Positions 1-8,724 of a stretch of 39,982 bases of DNA are shown here, in pieces. Source of the stretch: Gemmatimonadota bacterium (GTDB lineage Bacteria > Gemmatimonadota > Gemmatimonadetes > Longimicrobiales > Gaopeijiaceae); contig JADFRS010000014.1 in assembly GCA_022561145.1 (NCBI GenBank), positions 1 to 39,982 of the forward strand. The letters run 5' to 3'. The notes beneath the pieces were generated by a model. The model did no database searches, was not told the DNA's origin, and saw only the letters and a program-made list of their open reading frames with translations. Made by a program: the position numbers and the translations under genes. The first letter of the stretch is position 1; every line of letters starts with the position of its first letter.

Positions 1-2103
1 GTCCACACGGAGACCTGTCCGAACCCGCCCGCCGGCCCAGCGCCAACTGCGGTGGACAGCAAGGTCGATACTCCAGAACCCGGGCAGTTCGTTGACGGGC
101 GAAGGCACCGGGAAGCGTGCGCCGAGGTAGTGCGCGCTGCCACCCCCGCTCCAGGCGCCCACTTCCAGGTCGGCTCGCACCGCAGCCGTGTGGCGGGGGC
201 GGTAGAGTATCTGCACTGGCTCGGGGTCGTCTCGGTCATAGGTGACTCGGACGAGCGAATATTCGGCTTTCAGTTTGAGGGCTCCACCGCCCCGCAGTCT
301 CGCGTCCGCGCCGAACCATGCCTCGAGGCCGTCGCGCCGCACGTCGATGTTGCGTGGGCTCCATACGAAGCGGAAGTCGGGCTGCCACACGATCATTCCG
401 GCGATGTCGCCCCGGAATGCGCTCAGCCCTCCGGACAGCCCGACGGCTCGGCCACCCGCGAAGGCGACACCGGCCTCCCACTCCGAGGGCACTCGCTCGG
501 GTCCGAGGTCGGGGTTCGGCACCACGGCGACACCCTCACGGAAGTATTGGTCACCTAGGCTCGGCGGGCTGAAGGCGCTGCGTTGCGTGAACTGAAGAGA
601 GACCGGACCACGGGTCCATGTCACGCCAACCTCATGCGTTGCTCTCCAGGCGCCGCTGAGTCCGTCCCTATGTGCTCGAACAGCCAGGGAGACGGTCGGC
701 GCGGCACTTCCAAACGGCAGTGTTACGGCGCCATGGAGATACGCGCTGGTCTCGGCGCGCTCGCGGGGCGCCCGCTCGCTCAGCGCCCCGGAGTTCACGC
801 GCTGGTATTCGCCGTCCAGGCCGCCTCCCACCTCCGGACGCCATGCCCCCGGCCAGCGGCGCGTCATGTCGGCCTTGAGGCCCCCACTCGACAGCCGTGT
901 TCGAGTATCGAAGGGGAGTCCGAGCGCAGGGTCTGGATCCTCGAAACGGGCCTCACCCAGGGTGCCAAACAGGGTCGCCCCCAGGTCCAATCCCGGCTCG
1001 ACTCGACGCCATGCGATCGACCCCTGCGAGCGCGTCGCGGTCTGTCGGGCCGATGGGGAGGGCGCGAAGCTCTTCCCCGGCAGTCCTCGCTCGATTCGCT
1101 CCGATCCCAGCCTCATCCGGAGGAGTCCTTCGGCCATAGAACCGTTGGCGGTCACCCATCCTGTCCAACGCTCGACATCAGCGTTGCTTCGGCGGGTCTC
1201 ACCGCCTCCCACCTCGGCGGGCTGCGTGAAAGTGAAGCCACCATCCGACCCAGACGCCTCTCCACCGGCTCCGATTCGGAATCCGCCCACCGATGCTCCC
1301 CACCCTGCGGACCCTCTCCAACTGCCGAGCGACCCACCCTCGGCTCGTAGACTCGGCCGAGAGCCAGCCTCTCGTGTCCGGACCAGCACAACGCCGCCCT
1401 GTGCTCTCGGGCCGAAGCGCGCCGTACGGGCGCCGGGAAGTACCGTGATCTGTTCGGTTGAAGAGGCCGCAAGCCGTGATACGTCGGCTTCACCCGTTAC
1501 CGGATCGTTGAGGGGAACGCCGTCGACCAGGACCAGCACGCCGTCCGGCGCGACACCCCGAATGCTGACGGTTTGCGCACCGCCCACCCCCCGCTCGCTC
1601 ACCGTGACGCCCGGCCGGCCACGAAGCAGATCACCCAAGGTGCTCGCCCCAGCGGCGCGAATCTCACGCGGGCTGATGGAATACGCTCCGGGAACCACCG
1701 CACGATCCAGCCGTACGCCGAGGCCTTCGATCCCGACGGGTGCCGGAGTCATCACCAGGCGGACCCGGGCAATGGCGCCGTTGTCCACCGAGACGAGGAT
1801 TTCGGCCGGGGCGTACCCGAGGCGAGCGACGACCAAGCGGTGCACGCCCGGGTCCACACCGCGAAACCGGAAGGTGCCCGCGGGGTCCGAGGTCGCGGTG
1901 CGCGACAGATCAGGGAGTTGGACGGCTACCTGCGATACGGGCGCCCCGGTCACGGCGTCCGTCACGGACCCATGGATCTGGCCGGGCCATTGAGCCCAGG
2001 CTCCACGCGGGTGGAAAGCGTCGAGCGCCAGCAACGTGAGCACGCACGCCAATGCGGCCCGCCGGCCTAGCGACCAATACGATATGAAATGAAGAGCCCG
2101 CAC
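1..2103 (-). CDS. btuB: TonB-dependent receptor, BtuB-like (3' end beyond window)
   Basis: An open minus-strand frame runs from GTG at 2103 to the left edge (701 codons) with no stop in the parts I translated. Residues 1-37 form a signal peptide ending AWA|Q. Residues about 41-110 resemble a CarboxypepD_reg-like domain (GQIHGSVTDAVTGAPVS). A TonB plug follows at about 120-245, with GVTVSERGVGGAQTVSIRGV, LVLVDGVPLNDP and ARFGPRAQGGVVLV. The rest is beta-barrel with the hallmark NPDLGPERVPSEWEAGV near residue 525. The last visible residues (FWSIDLAVHRSW to TGLRVD) look like the final barrel strands, so probably only a short tail is missing. The start is supported by GAGGGGAAG upstream of GTG. 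A cobalamin riboswitch precedes it, so uptake of B12 or a related corrinoid across the outer membrane is likely. The substrate is inferred from the riboswitch, not from the protein. Confidence 0.9.
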   Translation of the reverse strand, partial: MRALHFISYWSLGRRAALACVLTLLALDAFHPRGAWAQWPGQIHGSVTDAVTGAPVSQVAVQLPDLSRTATSDPAGTFRFRGVDPGVHRLVVARLGYAPAEILVSVDNGAIARVRLVMTPAPVGIEGLGVRLDRAVVPGAYSISPREIRAAGASTLGDLLRGRPGVTVSERGVGGAQTVSIRGVAPDGVLVLVDGVPLNDPVTGEADVSRLAASSTEQITVLPGARTARFGPRAQGGVVLVRTREAGSRPSLRAEGGSLGSWRGSAGWGASVGGFRIGAGGEASGSDGGFTFTQPAEVGGGETRRSNADVERWTGWVTANGSMAEGLLRMRLGSERIERGLPGKSFAPSPSARQTATRSQGSIAWRRVEPGLDLGATLFGTLGEARFEDPDPALGLPFDTRTRLSSGGLKADMTRRWPGAWRPEVGGGLDGEYQRVNSGALSERAPRERAETSAYLHGAVTLPFGSAAPTVSLAVRAHRDGLSGAWRATHEVGVTWTRGPVSLQFTQRSAFSPPSLGDQYFREGVAVVPNPDLGPERVPSEWEAGVAFAGGRAVGLSGGLSAFRGDIAGMIVWQPDFRFVWSPRNIDVRRDGLEAWFGADARLRGGGALKLKAEYSLVRVTYDRDDPEPVQILYRPRHTAAVRADLEVGAWSGGGSAHYLGARFPVPSPVNELPGFWSIDLAVHRSWRWAGGRVRTGLRVD

Positions 2104-2138
2104 GTCTTCCCCTCGAAGAGTGCATGGTGCGTGCGGGC
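2096..2138 (-). promoter_or_regulatory. Start-codon-sequestering hairpin, expression platform of the cobalamin riboswitch
   Basis: On the minus strand GCCCGCACG (2138-2130) can pair perfectly with CGTGCGGGC (2104-2096). The second arm contains the GTG start codon of the receptor (2103-2101), and the 25-base loop holds the Shine-Dalgarno run GAGGGGAAG. The hairpin begins only three bases after the riboswitch core. This is the geometry expected of a translational off-switch. That it responds to cobalamin is inference. Confidence 0.6.
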
Positions 2139-2140
2139 GT

Positions 2141-2303
2141 GCAGGTCTCCTGACTCAAGGCCGCCCGCCTCACCTTCCCAGGACCGAGATCCCAGTGGTC
2201 TTCGAGGGAGCGTTCCGGCTCTGTTACGCCGGGCCTAACACAGTGGCGGGGCCGTGCCGGAGTCTCACCGGCTTCCGAGATGCCCAGCCCGCATTTTTCA
2301 GTC
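2141..2303 (-). promoter_or_regulatory. Cobalamin (AdoCbl-type) riboswitch
   Basis: Read on the minus strand, the leader carries the conserved elements of the cobalamin riboswitch in order. These are GCCGGTGAGACTCCGGC (within 2274-2254), GCCCCGCCACTG with the GCCACTG box at 2247-2241, GGGAAGGTGAGGCGGG, and the 3' box GAGTCAGGAGACCTGC (2156-2141). The order and spacing match the family, and it sits directly before a TonB-dependent receptor, its most usual partner. It should repress the receptor when cobalamin is plentiful. The 5' boundary is approximate. Confidence 0.95.
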
Positions 2304-2313
2304 TGTCGAGGTC

Positions 2314-2342
2314 AATCTAGTGGTGGATGGGAGGGTACGCAA
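2314..2342 (-). promoter_or_regulatory. Candidate promoter of the riboswitch-receptor transcript
   Basis: On the minus strand TTGCGT (2342-2337), a 17-base spacer and TAGATT (2319-2314) lie just after the stop codon of the MscS gene. Transcription would start near 2307, just before the riboswitch. The -35 match is poor (3/6) and the -10 moderate (4/6). Confidence 0.3.
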
Positions 2343-3386
2343 TCAGCCTGATCGTGTGTCCTCGCCCACCGTGTCGCCGGAGGGTCGCTCGCGCTCGAGA
2401 AGCTGAGGACGCGGCGCCATCAAAGGCGCATCGCGATACTCGGCCGAGTACATACGCCGGGTCGGGTACGCGAGTTCGATGTCGGGCTCCTCGGCGAAGG
2501 CATCCAGAATGCCTTCCCAGATGGCCTCCTGAACTCCCCGCCGCGCCCGGGGTTCCGCCAGGTGTCGTACAGTCAGGAGCACGCCGCTGTCCCGCACGTT
2601 GGTGTAGACCGTGGCGCTCAATGTGCGATAGGAGATGAGCAGCCGACGGGTGGCCCGCGGGATGATGTCCTCGGCCCGGCGGCTGAGCTCCCCCGTCTCC
2701 TTTTCCACGACCTGGGCCAGGATCGCCTTCGCCTTCTTCCAATCGCTCTCGAAGGTTACCAATACTGGAATCTCGTTCCACACGTATGGGAACTCGGCCG
2801 TGTAGTTGGCGATGGGGTCGCTGAGCAGCTTCTGGTTGGGAATGTGCACCACCCTACCCGTGCTCTGGTCTGCGTCCACCCAGTTGCCGATCTCGAGCAG
2901 GGTGAACTCGAAGATCCTGATGTCCACCACATCTCCGGCGAACCCAGCGATCTCAATTCGGTCGCCCACCTCGAACGGGCGCTTCCACATGATGAACGCC
3001 CAGCCCGCGATGTCGGCAATGAGGTCCTTCAACGCGAAGGCCACCCCGGCCGCCACAAGGCCTAGGAAGGCTCCCATGTGCTTGAGAGCACCCAGCCAGA
3101 TCGTGCCGATGGCGATCAGCGTGACGATCGAACTCGCCAGGGCGAGGCTCTTGGTGAACTGATAACGCGCTCGAGGATCCTTAAAGCGTCCCTCCAACAG
3201 CCGAGTCAGCAGACGCCTGATCACGGACATGGCGACCAGCGTCGCCAGGGACATGAGCACCTTGAAGAGCGTCTCGCTCGAGATACCGAAGTTGGTGTCG
3301 AGCAAGGTTTGGAAGGCGCTGACCACGGTGGTTGGAGGCTGGGCCTGCGCGGAGTCGGCCGCGGCCTGGAGAAGTGCGAAAATCAT
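2343..3386 (-). CDS. MscS-family mechanosensitive ion channel
   Basis: 347 residues. The protein has three predicted membrane segments, at roughly 38-60, 80-104 and 106-130. The third is the pore helix with the MscS signature (GAFLGLVAAGVAFALKDLIA, then IMWKRPFEVGDRIEI). The cytoplasmic beta domain follows, with the family sequence VVHIPNQKLLSDPIANYT. Such channels sit in the inner membrane and release solutes on osmotic downshock. There is no signal peptide or extra sensor domain, and the length is near that of small MscS homologues. The C-terminal 60 residues are polar and not conserved in the family. The gene ends about 40 bases before the riboswitch region of the receptor on the same strand. 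Confidence 0.93.
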   Translation of the reverse strand: MIFALLQAAADSAQAQPPTTVVSAFQTLLDTNFGISSETLFKVLMSLATLVAMSVIRRLLTRLLEGRFKDPRARYQFTKSLALASSIVTLIAIGTIWLGALKHMGAFLGLVAAGVAFALKDLIADIAGWAFIMWKRPFEVGDRIEIAGFAGDVVDIRIFEFTLLEIGNWVDADQSTGRVVHIPNQKLLSDPIANYTAEFPYVWNEIPVLVTFESDWKKAKAILAQVVEKETGELSRRAEDIIPRATRRLLISYRTLSATVYTNVRDSGVLLTVRHLAEPRARRGVQEAIWEGILDAFAEEPDIELAYPTRRMYSAEYRDAPLMAPRPQLLERERPSGDTVGEDTRSG

Positions 3387-3487
3387 CGGCTACCGAGTAC
3401 GCGTCTCGTGTAGGGGGATTCCAGCAAGATACCGACCCGAGGAGCCGCGGGAAAAGGGTTGGGCGAAGAAGCTGGCCTAAGGCACCC

Positions 3488-5023
3488 TTAGATCACCCGC
3501 CTCCGGTCCAACAGCCGGTACTGAACGGCCTCTGCCGCGTGCTCTGGCGCGATGTCGTCCGCGCCTGCGAGGTCCGCGATCGTACGCGCCACCTTGAGGA
3601 TGCGGTGGTACGCCCTCGCGGAGAGGCCTAGGCGGTCCAAAGCCCCCTGAAGGAGACGGACCACTTCTGGACTCGGCCGGCAGAAGCGCCGGAGCTCTGC
3701 CGGCTCCATCTGACCGTTGGCGTACACGCCCGGTGAGTTTGCCAGGCGCTCCGCTTGGAGGCTTCGCGCCGCGACGACGCGGGCTCGTACCTCGGCCGAT
3801 CCGGAGCCGGGACGATCGTCGCTGAGCGACCCGAACGGAACCGCGGGCACTTCTACGTGCAGATCGATCCGGTCCAGCAGCGGGCCCGACACCCGTGCCC
3901 GGTAGCGAGCCACCAGGGCCGGGTCGCACACGCAGCGGTCCTCGGCCTCACCCCAGTGGCCGCAGGGACACGGGTTCATTGCCGCGACCAGCATGAATCG
4001 GGCGGGATACCGTGCGGTAGCCCGAGCCCGCGCGATACACACTGAGCCGTCCTCGAGCGGCTGCCTGAGCACCTCCAGCACGTTACGGCGGTACTCGGGC
4101 AGCTCGTCCAGGAACAGCACCCCATGATGCGCGAGGCTGACCTCGCCGGGCCGCGGCGAAGATCCGCCACCCACCAGGCCGGCGTCACTGATCGTGTGAT
4201 GGGGCGCGCGGAACGGCCGACGCGCCACCAGTGAGGCACCGGGCGGGAGCCTGCCCGCCACCGAGTGGATCTTGGTTACCTCGACCGACTCCGACAGGGT
4301 GAGCGGGGGCAGAATGCCGGGAAGGCGACGAGCAAGCATGGTCTTGCCCGATCCCGGTGGTCCGATGAGCAACAGATTGTGAGCACCCGCCGCCGCGACT
4401 TCCATGGCCCGCTTCACGTGCTCCTGGCCCTTCACGTCGCTCAGGTCCTGCCCGGTGGGCTGAGCTTCCGCCAACAACTCCTCGGCGTTCACTCGGGTCG
4501 AGGCCAGGCGCGACACCCCTGTCAGGTGCGCGATGAGCTCGCTCAGGGTCTGCGCGCCGATCACCTCGATGCCATCGAGAACCGCCGCTTCCCGTGCATT
4601 CTCTTTAGGGAGGATCAGCCCCGTCATGCCGGCCTCGCGGCAACCCAGTGCGATAGGTAACGCCCCCCTCACCGGCCGCAGGCACCCGTCCAGGCCCAGC
4701 TCGCCGACCGCGGCGTAGCCTTCGAGCGCCCGAGCGTCGATGACGCCGCACCCTACCAATAGCCCGAGGGCAATAGGCAGGTCGAACGCGCTGCCCTCCT
4801 TGCGTATGTCAGCGGGGGCCAGGTTGACCGTGATGCGCTTCGGGGGAACGTGATGGCCTGAATGGCGGAGTGCCGCCGTGACACGCTCGCGGCCTTCTCG
4901 CACAGCGCCTTGGGGTAGACCGACCACCGCGAACGAGGGCAGGCCGGGCGCGAGGCTGACCTCCACTCGGACGAAAAAGCTATCGACGCCTTGGATTGCG
5001 GCGGACGTGATCTGGGCCAACAT
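3488..5023 (-). CDS. comM: ComM/YifB-family magnesium chelatase-like AAA+ ATPase
   Basis: 511 residues, the usual length for this family. The N-terminal ChlI-like domain has NLAPADIRKEGSAFDLPIALG (near 67-87). The AAA+ domain has Walker A GPPGSGKTM at 221-229, a Walker B-like FLDELPEY, and the Mg-chelatase stretch HHTISDAGLVGG. The C-terminal domain ends with SARAYHRILKVARTIADLAG. In naturally competent species ComM is a hexameric helicase that extends branch migration during recombination of imported DNA. In other bacteria its role is less clear. The start ATG (MLAQITSAAIQGVDS) matches the family. It follows the 63-residue gene at 5108-5299 by 84 bases on the same strand. Confidence 0.93.
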   Translation of the reverse strand: MLAQITSAAIQGVDSFFVRVEVSLAPGLPSFAVVGLPQGAVREGRERVTAALRHSGHHVPPKRITVNLAPADIRKEGSAFDLPIALGLLVGCGVIDARALEGYAAVGELGLDGCLRPVRGALPIALGCREAGMTGLILPKENAREAAVLDGIEVIGAQTLSELIAHLTGVSRLASTRVNAEELLAEAQPTGQDLSDVKGQEHVKRAMEVAAAGAHNLLLIGPPGSGKTMLARRLPGILPPLTLSESVEVTKIHSVAGRLPPGASLVARRPFRAPHHTISDAGLVGGGSSPRPGEVSLAHHGVLFLDELPEYRRNVLEVLRQPLEDGSVCIARARATARYPARFMLVAAMNPCPCGHWGEAEDRCVCDPALVARYRARVSGPLLDRIDLHVEVPAVPFGSLSDDRPGSGSAEVRARVVAARSLQAERLANSPGVYANGQMEPAELRRFCRPSPEVVRLLQGALDRLGLSARAYHRILKVARTIADLAGADDIAPEHAAEAVQYRLLDRRRVI

Positions 5024-5107
5024 GGACCCGGAATCTCGACCGGAGTCCGGGCACTACCATGGTTGGATGGGGGACCCTCCCCCTTCCCCTTCCTCCGGCT
5101 CCCGGGT

Positions 5108-5299
5108 CTAGGTGCCCAACCACGAATCCGAACCCTGCTGTGTGGCCATGATGTGCTCGAGTTCCAAGCGAGCGGACCGGGCTGCATCCTCAAGTCGGCG
5201 AAGCAAGGTGTCCATGTGATCGGATGCAGGAGGCTGTCCCGCTGACCGGGCCCAATCTTCGATCTCACGGAGCTTCCGGATGTCCTCGTCCCATTCCAT
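5108..5299 (-). CDS. Small hypothetical protein (63 aa)
   Basis: I do not recognise a family. The product begins MEWDEDIRKLREIEDWARS and looks all-helical and charged (leucine and arginine at heptad-like spacing, residues 28-48), with no membrane segment or signal peptide. A strong ribosome binding site, GGAGGAAGG, lies six bases before the ATG, which is the main reason to believe it is translated. It lies between the amidase and comM on the same strand, 84 bases before comM, so the two are probably cotranscribed. Confidence 0.6.
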   Translation of the reverse strand: MEWDEDIRKLREIEDWARSAGQPPASDHMDTLLRRLEDAARSARLELEHIMATQQGSDSWLGT

Positions 5300-5385
5300 G
5301 AGCCTTCCTCCGGCGGTGTTCTACTCCTCACCTCTACAAAGAGATCATGTGTCCAACGGCAGGGGTCAACGGGCGTAGCGGCCCT

Positions 5386-7095
5386 CTAGCTGAAGAGCGG
5401 CGGCCTCTTCAGGTGGTGATCCGTAGCCTCTTGGAACGCCCGCGCCACCCGCAGCATCTCGGCGTCGCCCCAAAGCTTGCCCACGAACGAGATACTCACG
5501 GGAGTGCCCTCCTCCGTGAACCCGGACGGCAAGACCACGGTGGGATGCCCGGTGAGGTTGGTCAGCAGGAGCACGCTTTGTGCGAAGGATGGCGTGATGA
5601 ACACGTCGATGCCGTCGAGCGCAGCCTCGGTAGCCCCCATGACCATGGTGCGTAGCCGATTGGCTTGGATGTACTCCACCGCGGGGGTCATGCGCGCCGT
5701 GCGGAACGTGTGCGGCCAGGTCCCCCTGCCCTGTCGGGTCAGCATGTCGTCACGCCCGCTCAGGGTGAGTTCATCGAAGGCCGCCGCAGCCTCTGCGCTC
5801 AGAATGATCCGCATCGCCCCGAGCGGGAATTCGTCCGGCAGCTCGACCGGAATCGGATCGATCCCCAGGCTCCGGATCACCTCGAGTGCCGCCTTGTCTG
5901 CATCGGTCGCTCGCTCCGACTCGAAGGCACTCTTGAGGTAGCCGATGTGCAGGTCCGACAGCGGCGCCTCGGCGTCCCAGTTGAACGGCAACGTGCGGGC
6001 CGTGGGGTCTTTGCCGTCCGCACCGTGAATGGCGTCGAACACGAGCGCACAGTCCTCCACCGCCCGGCAAATCGGCCCGATCTTGTCCATGCTCCAGGAC
6101 AGGGCCATGGCCCCATACCGGCTCACCCGACCGAACGTGGGCCTCAGGCCCGTGGCACCACAGCGTGTCGCCGGCGATACGATCGACCCGAGCGTTTCGG
6201 TGCCAATCGAGAAGCCGACCAGCCCGGCCACCGTCGATGACGCGGAACCGGCGGACGAGCCGCTGGAGCCCTGCTCCAGATTCCACGGGTTCCGGGTCCT
6301 GCCGCCATACCACCAGTCGCCCTGGGCCAGCGCGCCCAAGGTGAGCTTGGCGATGAGCACGGCGCCGGCCTCCTCCAGGCGGCGCACGACCGTGGCGTCC
6401 TCGTCGATCACTTGATCTTCGTACGGCTTGGCGCCCCACGTGGTACGGTAGCCCTTCACGGCCAGCAGATCCTTTCCTCCCCAGGGGATCCCGTGCAGCG
6501 GACCCCTGTAGGTGCCGGTCGCGATCTCGCGGTCCGCGCGCGCGGCCTGGCGGAGCGCCAGTTTCTCCGTGACTGTGATCACGGATTCCAGAGTAGGCCC
6601 ATGACGCTTCAACCGATCCAGGTACATCGTGGTGAGCTCGGTCGAGGTCACCTGCCGAGTACGCACGAGCTCCGAGAGCACACTCACCGGCCAAAAGGCC
6701 ACCTCCTCCAGATTCGCCGGCCGCTCCACCTCCGGTCGTCTGGACATGCGAAAAGGCTTCTGCTGCGTGGGAAGCTGGGCGCCGGGGAGCACGGGATCGA
6801 ATTGAAGCGCCGGTGGAATCTCGTTTGGAATCCCTTGCTCACGAATGGCACGAAACGCCCCGAGGTTCTGGTTGAGGCCCCTGAGCATGCCTTCACGCTC
6901 TTCTTGGGTGAACTCGAGCCCGGCTACCGCGGCTGCGTCCACGAGGAGCTCGGACGTAATCGCCTGACGCTCCTGAGCCTGGGCCCAAAGCACGCCCGGA
7001 AAAAGTGTACCGCCCAAGCCCAGGCCCGACATGTAGGACATGAACGCGCGGCGATCGAGAGGTGGCGTGGTAGAGGCTGAGGCGGGTCGTGTCAT
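5386..7095 (-). CDS. Exported amidase (amidase signature family)
   Basis: 569 residues from the chosen ATG at 7095. The start is followed by DRRAFMSYMSGLGLGG and ends the leader near WAQAQ, which resembles a Tat-type signal without the full twin-arginine consensus. The amidase signature domain has the catalytic lysine in PWGGKDLLAVKG, the Gly/Ser-rich loop EQGSSGSSAGSAS, and the nucleophile stretch SIGTETLGSIVSPA, giving a Ser-cisSer-Lys triad. The C-terminus shows FITPSFAQSVLLLTNLTGHPTVVLPSG, typical of the fold. The family hydrolyses amides in many substrates; a periplasmic or surface role is inferred from the leader, and the substrate is unknown. The frame stays open upstream to a GTG at 7215, but that extension would bury the leader. 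It is divergent from the transhydrogenase operon. Confidence 0.88.
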   Translation of the reverse strand: MTRPASASTTPPLDRRAFMSYMSGLGLGGTLFPGVLWAQAQERQAITSELLVDAAAVAGLEFTQEEREGMLRGLNQNLGAFRAIREQGIPNEIPPALQFDPVLPGAQLPTQQKPFRMSRRPEVERPANLEEVAFWPVSVLSELVRTRQVTSTELTTMYLDRLKRHGPTLESVITVTEKLALRQAARADREIATGTYRGPLHGIPWGGKDLLAVKGYRTTWGAKPYEDQVIDEDATVVRRLEEAGAVLIAKLTLGALAQGDWWYGGRTRNPWNLEQGSSGSSAGSASSTVAGLVGFSIGTETLGSIVSPATRCGATGLRPTFGRVSRYGAMALSWSMDKIGPICRAVEDCALVFDAIHGADGKDPTARTLPFNWDAEAPLSDLHIGYLKSAFESERATDADKAALEVIRSLGIDPIPVELPDEFPLGAMRIILSAEAAAAFDELTLSGRDDMLTRQGRGTWPHTFRTARMTPAVEYIQANRLRTMVMGATEAALDGIDVFITPSFAQSVLLLTNLTGHPTVVLPSGFTEEGTPVSISFVGKLWGDAEMLRVARAFQEATDHHLKRPPLFS

Positions 7096-7174
7096 GGTCT
7101 TACCGTCGTCTGTTGAAGAGTCCGTTTCGGACCCACACGGTGCCGCCCGTTTCATGCGTGCGCAAGATGTTACA

Positions 7175-7203
7175 TTGCGGTTCTGCCAAGGCCTCGATAG
7201 GAT
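7175..7203 (+). promoter_or_regulatory. Candidate promoter of the transhydrogenase operon
   Basis: TTGCGG, a 17-base spacer and TAGGAT lie about 100 bases before the first transhydrogenase gene, in the gap shared with the divergent amidase gene. Both hexamers are imperfect matches to the sigma-70 consensus. Confidence 0.25.
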
Positions 7204-7307
7204 GGGCCGCGGCACACCGCCGGGGTGGCTGGATGTGGTCCCGACCGGGGCGGTGACCGACGTAGCGAATCGCAGAGGAGAACCATCTTGACGTTCGGAG
7301 TGGGCCC

Positions 7308-8411
7308 ATGAAGGTCGCCGTTCTCGGTGAGAGGAGCCCGGATGAGAGCCGAGTGGTCCTCGTGCCCTCGACCGTACCGGAAATGGCCAAAGCCGGACTC
7401 GAGGTCACGGTCGTGGCCGGAGCCGGCACCCGGTCGCATTATCCCGACGAGGAGTACCGTGAGGCAGGCGCCACCGTAGTCCCTGACGCCGCGTCGGCAC
7501 TTCAGGGCGCGGCCATCGTGCTCAAGGTGCAGCCACCTACCGCCGAAGAGGTCGCCGAGCTCCCGAGCGGTTGCCGGCTCGTCAGCTTGCTTTCTCCGCT
7601 GACCAACGCCGACCTCGTCAAGTCGCTGGCTGACGCGAATATCACGGCCTTCGCGCTCGAGCTGATCCCACGTATTTCGCGGGCGCAGAGCATGGACGTG
7701 TTGTCGTCGCAGGCTACCGTCGCCGGTTATAAGGCCGTGCTCATGGGTGCGGATGAGTTGAGCAAATTCTTGCCGATGTTCATGACGGCGGCAGGAACGA
7801 TCCGGCCGGGCAAGGCACTCGTGTTGGGCGCCGGTGTGGCGGGGCTCCAAGCCATCGCCACGGCCAAGCGGCTGGGCGCCAAGGTGGAGGCTTTCGATGT
7901 GCGCGCCGCGGTCAAGGAGCAGGTCGAGAGCTTGGGGGCCAAGTTCCTGGAAACCGAGGATGAGGTCACGGCCGAGGGCGAGGGCGGCTACGCGAAAGAG
8001 CTCTCGGAAGAGCAACACCAAAGGGAACTCGAGTTGATTGCGGACCACATCAAGGACGCGGACCTGGTCATTACCACTGCGCAGATCCCCGGGCGTCCGG
8101 CGCCACTTCTGATCACCGAAGAGATGGTGGATTCGATGCGGCCCGGTTCGGTCATCGTGGACCTGGCGTCAGAGTCTGGCGGGAACTGCGCGGTAACCAA
8201 AATGGCCACGACAGTGGTGCACAACGGGGTCAAAGTGATCGGGCCCGTGAACCTACCCGGCGACATTCCGGTCCACGCGAGCCAGATGTTCTCCAAGAAT
8301 GTGGTGACGTTCCTGAAAGAGATGCTCGACGAGGGCGAGCTCACGCTCGACTTCGAGAACGAGGTGATCGAGGCGACCTGCGTGAGCCACGCAGGCGAGG
8401 TGCGCAAATGA
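7308..8411 (+). CDS. pntA: NAD(P) transhydrogenase subunit alpha part 1 (NAD(H)-binding)
   Basis: 367 residues. This is the soluble NAD(H)-binding domain of the proton-translocating transhydrogenase, related to alanine dehydrogenase. The N-terminus is MKVAVLGERSPDESRVVLVP. The dinucleotide fold carries GAGVAGLQAIATAKRLGAKV near residues 167-186, followed by the acidic FDVR. The family motif IPGRPAPLLITEEMV is present. With the next two genes it makes the three-subunit (Rhodospirillum-type) enzyme, which uses the proton gradient to transfer hydride from NADH to NADP+. GGAGTG lies upstream of the ATG. It is 33 bases from the next gene. Confidence 0.95.
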   Translation: MKVAVLGERSPDESRVVLVPSTVPEMAKAGLEVTVVAGAGTRSHYPDEEYREAGATVVPDAASALQGAAIVLKVQPPTAEEVAELPSGCRLVSLLSPLTNADLVKSLADANITAFALELIPRISRAQSMDVLSSQATVAGYKAVLMGADELSKFLPMFMTAAGTIRPGKALVLGAGVAGLQAIATAKRLGAKVEAFDVRAAVKEQVESLGAKFLETEDEVTAEGEGGYAKELSEEQHQRELELIADHIKDADLVITTAQIPGRPAPLLITEEMVDSMRPGSVIVDLASESGGNCAVTKMATTVVHNGVKVIGPVNLPGDIPVHASQMFSKNVVTFLKEMLDEGELTLDFENEVIEATCVSHAGEVRK

Positions 8412-8444
8412 AACTTGTCTCAATGAACTCCGAGAGGAGATCCC

Positions 8445-8723
8445 ATGGGTGAGATGGTCGTCGGCCTGTACGTCTTCGTACTGGCCGCTCTAGCGGGGAG
8501 TGAGGTGATCTCCAAGGTGCCTCCCACACTCCACACTCCCCTCATGTCGGGGGCGAACGCCATTTCCGGTATTGCGGTCATCGGCGCCCTCGTGATCTCG
8601 GCACAGGCGAACACCCCGATGGTGCAGATCCTGGGGGTGGTAGCGATCACCATGGCGATGATCAACGTGGTCGGTGGCTTCATGGTCACCGATCGCATGC
8701 TCCAGATGTTCAAGAAGAAGTAG
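8445..8723 (+). CDS. NAD(P) transhydrogenase subunit alpha part 2 (membrane)
   Basis: 92 residues with three hydrophobic segments, roughly at 3-23, 38-56 and 62-82. The sequence KVPPTLHTPLMSGANAISG is the conserved signature of the small membrane subunit of split transhydrogenases (PntAB or PntA2). It forms part of the proton channel in the inner membrane together with the beta subunit. A GAGAGGAGAT ribosome binding site precedes the ATG. The stop is followed after one base by the start of pntB, which indicates translational coupling. Confidence 0.94.
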   Translation: MGEMVVGLYVFVLAALAGSEVISKVPPTLHTPLMSGANAISGIAVIGALVISAQANTPMVQILGVVAITMAMINVVGGFMVTDRMLQMFKKK

Positions 8724-8724
8724 C

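Noticed and set aside
52-2070. Long plus-strand open frames opposite the receptor gene
   Set aside because: They have no family similarity and arise from high GC content; the minus-strand frame reads as a TonB-dependent receptor from signal peptide to last barrel strands.
7096-7215. Start at GTG 7215 for the amidase
   Set aside because: It would place 40 polar residues before the signal-peptide-like segment and would use up the intergenic region shared with the transhydrogenase operon.
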